Positions 24,952 to 32,743 of a DNA stretch of 64,000 nt are shown one piece after another. The notes below the pieces were generated by a model that had not been told where the DNA came from, ran no database searches, and saw only the letters and a program-made list of their open reading frames with translations. Both the position numbers and the translations under genes were made by a program. The number at the start of each line of letters is the position of its first letter. Positions within the stretch are counted from its first letter, which is position 1. Source of the stretch: Paenibacillus tundrae. Its GTDB lineage: Bacteria; Bacillota; Bacilli; Paenibacillales; Paenibacillaceae. The stretch is taken from NCBI RefSeq assembly GCF_036884255.1, contig NZ_CP145605.1, positions 4,836,001-4,900,000 on the forward strand. The letters run 5' to 3'.

Positions 24952-25299
24952 ATGACAGTGAACAAAAAGCGCTGGGTCGTGGGCATCGTTGTTCTCGTTA
25001 GTTTATTCGTTGTAAGTGATCTGTTCCTATGGTCTTCCGGGAAGGTTGGCGTATTCAACACGGCGAAGAGAGTTTTGTCAGGCTCACCTCAGGTCACGCT
25101 TAACGGCCAGACTTTATCCTATCAGGGGAAGGTTGATTTTGAGGATATAGATGCGATTGAGGAGTATGCCACCAGCGATGAAAGAATACCGTTATACAAA
25201 GCGTTACACACTCCCCCATCACCGCCCTGGATTTATGTTAAGCACGAACATACAACCTTTTTCCGTTATAACATCCCGAAGGCTCCTTGGAAAATGTAA
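24952..25299 (+). CDS. Small membrane-anchored protein of unknown function
   Basis: 115 aa with an N-terminal anchor (WVVGIVVLVSLFVVSDLFLW) and an outside domain of about 85 residues. GGAGG lies 9 nt before the ATG. I recognise no family. It ends near the hairpin at 25303-25335. Confidence 0.6.
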   Translation: MTVNKKRWVVGIVVLVSLFVVSDLFLWSSGKVGVFNTAKRVLSGSPQVTLNGQTLSYQGKVDFEDIDAIEEYATSDERIPLYKALHTPPSPPWIYVKHEHTTFFRYNIPKAPWKM

Positions 25300-25302
25300 A
25301 AA

Positions 25303-25335
25303 CAAAAAGTCTTTCAGAACCGAGCTGAAAGACTT
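25303..25335. terminator. Terminator of the pst operon (minus strand)
   Basis: Stem AAGTCTTTCAG / CTGAAAGACTT with a 7-nt loop. On the minus strand it is followed by TTTTTGTTTTT, a good terminator for pstB; on the plus strand the T-run is missing. Confidence 0.8.
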
Positions 25336-25391
25336 GCATCTAATATTTGATATAGCGGTCATATAATATAACTTCTAATGCGCTTGCTTGA

Positions 25392-26147
25392 TCAGCCGAA
25401 TCGGCCACTAATATAATCCTGTGTGCGCGAATCGACGGGAGTTGCGAATAGATCTTGGGTTGCGCCGTACTCCACGACCTCACCATTGAGGAAAAACACG
25501 GTCTGCTGGGATACCCGCGCCGCTTGCTGCATATTGTGGGTGACCATCACGATGGTGTAGCGTTCCTTCAACTCATGTGTGAGCTCCTCAATCTTGAAGG
25601 TTGAGACGGGATCAAGGGATGCTGTAGCCTCATCCATCAGTAGAATATCCGGCTCTACTGCTAGTGCGCGTGCAATACAGAGACGCTGCTGCTGTCCTCC
25701 AGATAGACTTAATGCGGAACGCTTCAAGTTATCCTTCACTTCATCCCATAACACAGCCGCACGAAGGCTCTGTTCAACGATCTCATCTAGCTTTTTCTTC
25801 CCATGAATCCCATGTTGTTTGGGCCCAAAGGCTACGTTCTCGTAGATGGATTTGGGGAAAGGATTAGGCTGCTGGAAGACCATTCCGATTTTTTGGCGAA
25901 GAGATTCCACATGCACTTCACCATGATAGATGTCAGCTCCTCCTACGGCCACTTTACCCTCAATGCGTGTGCCGGGAATGCGATCATTCATCCGATTAAG
26001 CGTGCGTAGCAGCGTGGACTTCCCACATCCAGACGGCCCGATAAAGGCAGTAATGGCTCGTTCCGAGATATTCATCGAGACCTCTTTAAGCGCTTGGAAT
26101 GTACCATAATATAAATTCAGCTTATTAATTTCAATAATAGGTTGCAC
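25392..26147 (-). CDS. pstB: Phosphate ABC transporter ATP-binding protein
   Basis: 251 aa ATPase that powers PstSCA phosphate uptake. Walker A GPSGCGKST near residue 36, Q-loop MVFQQPNPFPKSIYENVAFG (typical of PstB), signature LSGGQQQRL, Walker B ILLMDEATASLD, H-loop MVTHNM. Start is GTG 26147 with GGGAGGG 6 nt upstream. Last gene of the pst operon, separated from pstA by 172 nt of structured DNA, a wider gap than between the other genes. Confidence 0.96.
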   Translation of the reverse strand: MQPIIEINKLNLYYGTFQALKEVSMNISERAITAFIGPSGCGKSTLLRTLNRMNDRIPGTRIEGKVAVGGADIYHGEVHVESLRQKIGMVFQQPNPFPKSIYENVAFGPKQHGIHGKKKLDEIVEQSLRAAVLWDEVKDNLKRSALSLSGGQQQRLCIARALAVEPDILLMDEATASLDPVSTFKIEELTHELKERYTIVMVTHNMQQAARVSQQTVFFLNGEVVEYGATQDLFATPVDSRTQDYISGRFG

Positions 26148-26189
26148 AAGGTGCCCTCCCAGTGGTGAAATGAATTACGTTCCTTATTT

Positions 26190-26275
26190 GCTTATGCGAA
26201 GGATAAACCAGGTAAACAATATTGTCGTAATTTAACCTATCCATTTAGGTTCAATATTGACGTAAGCATAAGATC
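26190..26275 (-). other. Structured pstA-pstB intergenic region
   Basis: Contains the hairpin AACCTA-N6-TAGGTT, flanked by two near-identical direct repeats (CAATATTGTCGTAA and CAATATTGACGTAA) and outer arms CTTATGC / GCATAAG. It could adjust the level or stability of the distal pstB message. Confidence 0.45.
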
Positions 26276-26319
26276 TTCCTCGCAAGTCGCCTCTCCAAAT
26301 TAGACTAGGCATACAGCTG

Positions 26320-27228
26320 TTAGACTTGAGTCTTGCGTGCATTCAACCACAGTGGTACACGGAACAGAATATTAATGAGCAAAGCTACGAAGATCAGTAC
26401 AGCCGTCGTTTTCTGTGCAATCAGCTCGGCATCCGGTACAATCGCTTCAGATTGGATATACCACAAGTGCACTGCGAGGGTTCCCCCCGGCGAGAACAGA
26501 TTGAAATCCCACATCTCCCCCGAAGTGGACACACCTGCGGTCAAAATAATAACGGCACTCTCACCAAATGCCCGCCCTGCGGTAAGGCAGATCCCTGTCA
26601 TAATCCCGTTCAGAGCAACCGGCAGTAATACACTGCGAATCGTCTGTAGATGCGTTGAACCTAATGCAAATGATGCATTGCGGAGTTCAACCGGAACCGC
26701 TCGAATCGATTCCTCGGTCACCCTCGTCAGCACCGGCAGATTTAAGAAAGCAAGGCTAATTGCTGCCCCCAAGATGGTTAAACCAATTTCGAAGAACTCC
26801 ACAAATAAGGCAATCCCGAACAATCCAAAAATAATCGACGGAACAGAGGACAATCCCTCCACACAGATCCGTACAAACTCAATGAGTTTATTGTTCGGAG
26901 CGAATTCCGCCAGATAGATTCCGGCTGCCATACCGATAGGAATAGAGACGAGCAAGGAGATAATCAGCACATAGAATGAATTAAATAGTGCCGGCCCAAT
27001 CCCACCGCCTTCTTCAATCTCACTTGGTAACCCATATAAGAAGTCCCAGCTCAGCTCTGGAAGGCCTTTTTGCAGCAGAAGAAATAGCAGTCCAATGATA
27101 AATAGGATGACAACGATACCTATGCCCCAGACCGTGCCCGTAAACAGCCGATCCATCAGCACAGAAGCTCTTCTGCGTTTACTGAATGAATAAGGGGAAC
27201 CCGCGCTTACCTCTTTTCTCATACTCAT
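26320..27228 (-). CDS. pstA: Phosphate ABC transporter permease PstA
   Basis: 302 aa with six membrane segments and the permease loop EESIRAVPVELRNASFALGS followed by TIRSVLLPVALNGIMTGICL. ATG 27228 overlaps the pstC stop in ATGA, so translation is coupled; a GGGG-rich site precedes it. Pairs with PstC to form the membrane channel. Confidence 0.95.
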   Translation of the reverse strand: MSMRKEVSAGSPYSFSKRRRASVLMDRLFTGTVWGIGIVVILFIIGLLFLLLQKGLPELSWDFLYGLPSEIEEGGGIGPALFNSFYVLIISLLVSIPIGMAAGIYLAEFAPNNKLIEFVRICVEGLSSVPSIIFGLFGIALFVEFFEIGLTILGAAISLAFLNLPVLTRVTEESIRAVPVELRNASFALGSTHLQTIRSVLLPVALNGIMTGICLTAGRAFGESAVIILTAGVSTSGEMWDFNLFSPGGTLAVHLWYIQSEAIVPDAELIAQKTTAVLIFVALLINILFRVPLWLNARKTQV

Positions 27229-28193
27229 GAGCCCTGTACCCCTTTTCTCTGGAACATTCTTACGGCAACAATCATCAATATGGAGATCGCGAGCAAAATA
27301 AAGCCCATCATGTACAGACCCCGATTCCAGGTCGAATCGAACTCTACACTTGAAATTTGCATGACGATATTACTCGTCAACACGGATGTTGGTGTAAACA
27401 GACTGTTTGGAAGCTGCGCTGTATTGCCGATAACCATCACCACAGCCATCGTTTCCCCGATAGCACGTGTCATTCCGAGAATGACCGCATAAGTAATTCC
27501 ACCTCTCGCCGCAGGTAAGACAACACGGGTTATCGTCTGAAAACGGTTGGTACCTAGGGCGTACGCCGCATCCCTGTATTTATTCGGTACGGCTGATATG
27601 GCGTCATCGCTAATCCGACTAATCGTAGGCAGAATCATAATGGTCAGTACGATGGAGGCTGCGAGCAGACCGTCGGCGAGATCGTTGCCACTTAAATCTC
27701 TAAGCCATGGGATGAGGATTGTCAGTCCCAGGAAACCATATACGACCGAAGGAATACCCACCAATAGATCCAGCACAGGACGTAACACTTGACGAAGCCA
27801 TTTCGGTGTCATTTCCGCCAGAAACACTGCAACTATGACGGAGATCGGAATGGCAAACAGCATGGTGAGTCCTGTCAGAGCCAGCGTACCCAGAATGAAG
27901 GTCAGCGCGCCGTAGTGCTCATTCTCGGGGTCCCAGTTCGTGGAGAAGAAGAATTCCTTCAATGAAACATCCGCAAATGTGAGTACACCCGTCCGAAGCA
28001 TGAGAACCAGAATAGATAACAAAATCAGACATACCAATAGTGCACTGCTAATACAAATCACGCGAAATAGTTTGTTAGACCACCTTAGGCGTGCCTTCCG
28101 GTCAAAACGTGTTCCCGAGCCGGGAGCCTTGCCAACATCTGAGCCAAGCTCATTTGGCGCGGAGCTGTTGGCAGGTGCATTCATATCCATCAT
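27225..28193 (-). CDS. pstC: Phosphate ABC transporter permease PstC
   Basis: 322 aa. Extended hydrophilic N-terminus (about 35 residues, Ser/Gly/Pro-rich), then six membrane segments. Conserved features: FLAEMTPKWLRQVLRPVLDL, LLVGIPSVVYGFLGL and the EAA-like loop DDAISAVPNKYRDAAYALG. AAGGAAGAG lies 6 nt before the ATG. A 64-nt imperfect hairpin separates it from pstS, which likely reduces downstream expression relative to the binding protein. Confidence 0.95.
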   Translation of the reverse strand: MMDMNAPANSSAPNELGSDVGKAPGSGTRFDRKARLRWSNKLFRVICISSALLVCLILLSILVLMLRTGVLTFADVSLKEFFFSTNWDPENEHYGALTFILGTLALTGLTMLFAIPISVIVAVFLAEMTPKWLRQVLRPVLDLLVGIPSVVYGFLGLTILIPWLRDLSGNDLADGLLAASIVLTIMILPTISRISDDAISAVPNKYRDAAYALGTNRFQTITRVVLPAARGGITYAVILGMTRAIGETMAVVMVIGNTAQLPNSLFTPTSVLTSNIVMQISSVEFDSTWNRGLYMMGFILLAISILMIVAVRMFQRKGVQGS

Positions 28194-28304
28194 GACGGAC
28201 TCTTCCTTTCACATAGAGAAGCCAGCTTGGCGACCACGCGCGGAAGCTGGCTATCCCTTGCCTTATGAAATGTGGAATTAACGAACGGCTACATATAAGA
28301 GGTT

Positions 28305-28368
28305 GTTCAAAAAGTCCGCTTTTGAATACGAAGGATCTTCTCGGTACTGAAAACCGACCTTTTTGAAC
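28305..28368. repeat. Imperfect inverted repeat between pstS and pstC
   Basis: Ends GTTCAAAAAG (28305-28314) and CTTTTTGAAC (28359-28368) are perfect; inner parts pair further (GTCCGCTTTTG with GAAAACCGAC). It is not followed by a T-run on either strand. It has the look of a dispersed intergenic palindrome and could act as a stabiliser or attenuator in the pst mRNA. Confidence 0.7.
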
Positions 28369-28380
28369 ACGCACTATAAG

Positions 28381-29244
28381 TTATTTAACAGCTGCGAGTG
28401 GAATGAACTTCAGCTTTTTCAGGGAACCATTCTGGAACTTGCTGCTCTGAATATACTCGATGAACGCTTTGGTAGCCCCTGTTGGCTGACCTTTCGTCAT
28501 GTAATATCCAATGCCCCATACTTTGTACGTTTTGTTCAGAACGTTTTTCTCTGTTGGTGCTACACCGTTGATGGAGACAGCCTTCATTTTGCTCGTTACA
28601 TACGGAAGGTCGATATAACCGATCGCATTAGGTGTCGTTTCAATCGTTGTTTTCATGTCACCGCTGGAGCCAACTTCTTTGTAGTTGTCCCCTTTGCTCA
28701 TGAAGTCCTTACCATCCAGTGCTTTTTGTTGGAAGTTAACTCGTGTACCTGATCCGAATTTACGGTTAACTACAACAATGTTTGCATCCGAACCGCCTAC
28801 CTCTTTCCAGTTCGTAATTTTGCCAGAGAAGATATCTTGTAATTGTTTGGTTGTCAGGTTGCTTACACCGACATTCGTATTCACAACCGCCGTGAACACT
28901 GTTACAGCTACCGGATTCGCTACCAAGCCATCAAATTTCTTGAAGCCAGGTACGTCCTTGGAAGCATCCCAGTCCACCGCGCCGATGTCAGCAATACCTT
29001 TACGAACGGATTGAGGGCCTGTGATAGAACCCGCTGCGGAAGCAGAGATTTTGACCTTTGGGTTATCTTTCTTGAATTCACTAGCCGCTTGAAGGGTAAG
29101 TGGCAGCAACGCCGAGGAACCATTAATTACGATTTTGCCTTTCTCCGTGCTTTTGGCAGCTGATGCCGTCGTAGCGCCACCAAGTCCACCAATTAGCGTT
29201 ACAGCCATAAGCATTGCTGTGAAGGGTTTGATCCATTTTTTCAT
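28381..29244 (-). CDS. pstS: Phosphate-binding protein PstS-like
   Basis: 287 aa exported binding protein. Signal peptide MKKWIKPFTAMLMAVTLIGG ending in TTASAA, with no lipobox cysteine, which is unusual since Gram-positive PstS is normally a lipoprotein. Phosphate-site region: INGSSALLPLTLQAASEF, SAAGSITGPQSVRKGIADIG, then FTAVVNTNVGVSNLTTKQLQ, DIFSGKITNWKEVGGSDANI and GSGTRVNFQQ. ATG 29244 has AGGAG 11 nt upstream; the longer frame to 29277 has none. First pst gene, 58 nt after the stalk-domain protein gene, so a shared Pho-type promoter further upstream is likely. Confidence 0.9.
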   Translation of the reverse strand: MKKWIKPFTAMLMAVTLIGGLGGATTASAAKSTEKGKIVINGSSALLPLTLQAASEFKKDNPKVKISASAAGSITGPQSVRKGIADIGAVDWDASKDVPGFKKFDGLVANPVAVTVFTAVVNTNVGVSNLTTKQLQDIFSGKITNWKEVGGSDANIVVVNRKFGSGTRVNFQQKALDGKDFMSKGDNYKEVGSSGDMKTTIETTPNAIGYIDLPYVTSKMKAVSINGVAPTEKNVLNKTYKVWGIGYYMTKGQPTGATKAFIEYIQSSKFQNGSLKKLKFIPLAAVK

Positions 29245-29302
29245 GGGAAAATAGTCTCCTCTCAATTTAACAAGCATGGTTAATATTTGATTTTCTCAAT
29301 CC

Positions 29303-30703
29303 TTACTTCGTTACAGCTCTCCAGCCCTGTCCTGAACTCACCAACACCTGACCATTCTCAACTACGGCAATCTGGGATCCAACAACCGCAATGGAGGATA
29401 CGTTCGAGGATACCGTGAATAGCTTCGTCTGGTTGCCTGTGATCGTATCGATGGAATAAATCACGCTGTTGTTATCATCTTGAGCGGCAAGCACAACCAA
29501 TTTTCCGTTCGACAGAATCACTTGCTCTACGTCATAATCCGCATACACAAAGCTCACCTTCTGGGATGAATCAACAGACATCAGTGTTGCCTTACCCTCT
29601 GTAGACGGTACGCTAACGTAATAAGCCTTCTGTCCATCTGCAGACCATACAAACAGCTTGTCATCGGTTGTAGTGGTGAGTTTCACCGCTTCAGGTTTTG
29701 AATCACCGATGTTATACGAATAAATCTGCTGTTGATCAGACGAGAAATCGATCGATACATTATCTTCGTCGACATTCGTTGAATCCGAAGTCACTTTGCT
29801 AAGTGACGTTACTCTATAGACAAATTTCTTGCCATCCGCGGAGACGTTCAAATTCTCTTTATAATCCACCTTGTCTTCCACCAGTTTGGTAATGGCTCCA
29901 TCAGCCAGGTTCAGCTTGGCAATGACCGATCCTTTCTCCCCTTGCAAAAAGTAAATCGCACTACCATCTGCTGCCCACACCAGATCGGACTTAATGCTGT
30001 TATCACTCGTAATTAATTTTGAATTTTGTGTATTAAGGTCAATGGTGTAGACGGCTCCTTCGGCGTTGGTATAGACCGCACTGTCACCGTTCGGGGAGAT
30101 AACGAGATCTGATCCGCCGTCTGTCGTGAACAACAGTTCATATTTACCGTTCGTTGCATTCACGAGATAGTCCGATCTGCCCTTGTCGTCATTTTTGGAT
30201 ACAATCAGCTTATCCGTTCCAGCAAAACGTGGACTCTCGGCTTCTGCCAACAATGGAATCGTGCTAATCTCAAGTACGCCGGCTCTCTTCACAAGTGTAC
30301 CGCCAACTCCAGCAATGAGCGGACGAAGTGCAACGTAGCTCGTTCCCCCAATAAGGGCAACCGGTTGGGTCAGATTCGTAGTAGTACCGTCAACTACGAA
30401 CTGTTTAGAATTCTGCTCAAGCTGCACAGTATGTTCATTTAACTTGATGGTTGTAGTTCCGTTATGTACCTCGGTCTGTGCACCGATGGCTTTGGTCACA
30501 TCACGAAGGGATACCAACGTCTCACCGTTCTTAACGATCGAACGAATTGTGACGGTATTGCCGTTTATGGTAAACGTGGAATGTTGGATCTGAGCTGCAT
30601 TGGAGACAGGTTTCACGGCAGGAGCAGCCGAGACCGCACTTACAACAGAAGTGCCTAACGCTGTGGCTACCATGGACACTACTAACGCCTTTTTCATTAC
30701 CAT
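29303..30703 (-). CDS. Exported stalk-domain (copper amine oxidase N-like) beta-propeller protein
   Basis: 466 aa. Signal peptide (KKALVVSMVATALGTSVVS, cleavage near VSAAPA), then two stalk-type modules: SIVKNGETLVSLRDVTKAIG and GTSYVALRPLIAGVGGTL, as in Paenibacillus 'copper amine oxidase N-terminal domain' surface proteins. Residues about 150-460 contain repeated blades with the TolB/WD40-like pattern (DLVISPNGDSAVYTN, LVWAADGSAIYFL, LFVWSADGQKAYYV), probably a six- or seven-bladed propeller. No enzymatic motif. AAGGGTG lies 10 nt before the ATG. It directly precedes pstS on the same strand, and a PhoP-box-like array lies upstream; I infer a phosphate-starvation surface protein, possibly helping capture or sense phosphate. 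Confidence 0.82.
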   Translation of the reverse strand: MVMKKALVVSMVATALGTSVVSAVSAAPAVKPVSNAAQIQHSTFTINGNTVTIRSIVKNGETLVSLRDVTKAIGAQTEVHNGTTTIKLNEHTVQLEQNSKQFVVDGTTTNLTQPVALIGGTSYVALRPLIAGVGGTLVKRAGVLEISTIPLLAEAESPRFAGTDKLIVSKNDDKGRSDYLVNATNGKYELLFTTDGGSDLVISPNGDSAVYTNAEGAVYTIDLNTQNSKLITSDNSIKSDLVWAADGSAIYFLQGEKGSVIAKLNLADGAITKLVEDKVDYKENLNVSADGKKFVYRVTSLSKVTSDSTNVDEDNVSIDFSSDQQQIYSYNIGDSKPEAVKLTTTTDDKLFVWSADGQKAYYVSVPSTEGKATLMSVDSSQKVSFVYADYDVEQVILSNGKLVVLAAQDDNNSVIYSIDTITGNQTKLFTVSSNVSSIAVVGSQIAVVENGQVLVSSGQGWRAVTK

Positions 30704-31329
30704 TGGCTATGTTCACCCTTCTTTTCCCATATAATTTGCCTTGTTTGTCGTGTCCTGCTGTTCATGTTCTGCGTATTGCTCGGATCTGCATTTTGCATCA
30801 TTTGTTGTGAGAATCACCTATTGAATTGATGCAAAATGACCGTTAATCCCCCTGCTGGCTCATCCCCCCATACTCCCACGTTTCTACTCAAAATCACCTT
30901 GTACGATTGCTATTATAGGAGCGATTTGTAAAAAGGAAATCTGTGGATTGTGCTTGAATTGTAAATAATTTCATATCACCCTAAAGAGCGCGTAGAACGT
31001 GATCGGTGACTCGCTACGAACCCTAAATATGACTCCACGTGATAAGTAAAATTGTCGCTTTTGCTCATATCGCTGACATACTTCATTAAGCTCTGTTATG
31101 TGAACGTAAACTCGTAAATTCAATTAACGAAACTCTTGATTTTCGGTCGGCATTAACGGCTTGATCCACTTTTTTATTTCCTCAAATATGGCTCCAGACC
31201 GCTCCTTCGCAACACCTAACCACAGTAGAATCCGACAAATTTCCACCTAAGACTCAAGACGGACGATAATCTCACACCAGCGTACGATTTGAAATAATCA
31301 CCGATCAAGTAACATAGAGGTATACGTTC
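30704..31329. other. 626-nt intergenic region with Pho-type control and a pstS-like relic
   Basis: Holds the leader and promoter of the stalk protein/pst genes (PhoP-box array at 30927-30965) and upstream DNA of the alpha/beta hydrolase. At 31151-31177 the minus strand encodes IKKWIKP, resembling the start of PstS (MKKWIKP), with no following open frame; a possible decayed duplicate. The rest shows no gene. Confidence 0.5.
30912..30965 (-). promoter_or_regulatory. PhoP-box-like array and -10 upstream of the stalk protein-pst genes
   Basis: Minus strand carries TTTACA (30960-30965), AGCACA (30949-30954), a weak third unit (30938-30943) and TTTACA (30927-30932), spaced exactly 11 nt apart, then TATAAT (30912-30917). 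Four TT(A/C/T)ACA-like units at 11-nt period just upstream of -10 is the PhoP-binding layout of Bacillus Pho promoters. No -35 is needed in such promoters. Confidence 0.6.
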
Positions 31330-32418
31330 ATGAGCAACTGGCACATGGATAAATTAAATGTGAAGGTGAAAGGTACATACCCTATGAAAAAGGTGAAACA
31401 AACGATGTTGTTCTGCTTGAGTATTACAGTGTTGGCACTCAGTATTGCCGTTCTTTATTTTCCAACATGGACATCCTCCATAGAAGGCTCTAACAGTATC
31501 CATGTCCTAGAACAAGTGAACATCAATGGCACAGATCATGAGATCATGATCCGGGGTCAGGATCTGAGTAATCCGGTTATTCTGTATATACACGGTGGAC
31601 CTGGTGCATCTGAGATCCCTTACGCTAAGAAAGTTCAAGATCTATTGGAAACGAGATTTACAATTGTCAACTATGATCAGAGAGCAAGCGGTAAGTCCTA
31701 TCATTTTTTTGAAGACTATTCCAATCTCTCCGCTAACTTGTTAGTGCAAGATGCACTAGCCATCACGGATTACATCACTACACGTCTGGGGAAAGAGAAA
31801 GTGATCTTAATGGGTCATTCCTACGGCACGTACATCGGCACGCTTGCTGCACAGCAAACACCGGAGAAATACGAAGCCTACATTGGAGTTGGACAAATGG
31901 CGGATATTCAGCAGAGCGAGACGGACGGATGGAATGAGATGATGGAGCAAGCTCGGCTGGCTGGTAATGATGAGGACGTACACCAGTTGGAGCAGATATA
32001 TGGTGCCATTGCACAAGGGCAAGCCTTTGTACCGCGCGATATCGTGAAGCGATATGGTGGTGCTTCAAGGTTGATAGACAGCCCTGAAGCTACCTTCTTC
32101 GGAATGACGTTCAGCAGTGAATATACGATGCTTGATGCCATCCGCTACAATAAAGGGATTATATTTTCACAAGAGGTGCTGATCGCTGAGGCTATGCATC
32201 ATCCTTTACCTTCCAAGATTACAAAGCTGGATCTGCCCTTTTATTTCATTATGGGGGATTACGACTATATGACCTCCTCCCATGCAGCTAAGTTGTTCTA
32301 CGACAACATTGAAGCAGACCACAAAGAATTTATCTCTTACAAGCAGTCAGCTCATTATCCCCACTATGAAGAAAAGCAGAAGTTCTTCAATTGGATGGTA
32401 GATACCTTTCGAAATTAG
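31330..32418 (+). CDS. Alpha/beta hydrolase (proline iminopeptidase-like), membrane-anchored
   Basis: 362 aa. N-terminal hydrophobic segment (MLFCLSITVLALSIAVLYF, about residues 26-44) anchors or exports it. Hydrolase core: oxyanion HGGPG (88-92), nucleophile elbow GHSYG with S164, acid region IMGDYDYM, and His in SAHYPHYE, so the triad is complete. Best fit is the peptidase S33 group. Start is uncertain: M1 at 31330 has GAGG 8 nt upstream; ATG 31384 is an alternative with AAAGGT upstream. Single gene; a GC-rich hairpin (32472-32501) and then the repeat copy B follow. Confidence 0.82.
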   Translation: MSNWHMDKLNVKVKGTYPMKKVKQTMLFCLSITVLALSIAVLYFPTWTSSIEGSNSIHVLEQVNINGTDHEIMIRGQDLSNPVILYIHGGPGASEIPYAKKVQDLLETRFTIVNYDQRASGKSYHFFEDYSNLSANLLVQDALAITDYITTRLGKEKVILMGHSYGTYIGTLAAQQTPEKYEAYIGVGQMADIQQSETDGWNEMMEQARLAGNDEDVHQLEQIYGAIAQGQAFVPRDIVKRYGGASRLIDSPEATFFGMTFSSEYTMLDAIRYNKGIIFSQEVLIAEAMHHPLPSKITKLDLPFYFIMGDYDYMTSSHAAKLFYDNIEADHKEFISYKQSAHYPHYEEKQKFFNWMVDTFRN

Positions 32419-32505
32419 ACTTAGACATTAGAAACACCCAGCTCCATTTGCTCGCGCCAGAACTCGAAAAAGCTCTGCAAGTCATGGACGACTCGCAGAG
32501 CGATC
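32419..32505 (+). other. Hairpin after the alpha/beta hydrolase
   Basis: GCTCTGC (32472-32478) pairs with GCAGAGC (32495-32501); no T-run follows. Possible 3' end processing signal. Confidence 0.4.
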
Positions 32506-32697
32506 TATATAACTTGAACTAAAGAATATTTACACTTGCCACTCCAATGACAGAACAACCTTACGATCGCTGTTATCCCCAGATTTTTTTGATTCCCTCT
32601 ATAACGGGAAAATCCGGGGATAAAGGCGACCGCTCCGCTTCTTCAGGTTATTTCTGTCCTCTCCGTTTCCGTGTAAATGTTTAGTTCAATTTATATA
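32506..32697. repeat. Long inverted-repeat element, copy B (complete)
   Basis: 192 nt with matching ends: left TATATAACTTGAACTAAA and, reading inward on the other strand from the right, TATATAAATTGAACTAAA; then TTTACAC / GTGTAAA. The middle CGCTGTTATCCCCAG pairs with the region near 32610-32625 (AAAATCCGGGGATAAA). So nearly the whole element folds into one hairpin. Copy A (12025-12204) shares ends and core; a 43-nt relic lies at 10521. No coding potential, no transposase: MITE-like or a structured-RNA-type repeat. Confidence 0.8.
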
Positions 32698-32743
32698 GCA
32701 TTGGATATGAATGAGCAGACTGGCCTACAAGGTATGGCACAAC

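Noticed and set aside
26333..26917. 194-aa plus-strand frame
   Set aside because: Antisense shadow of pstA.
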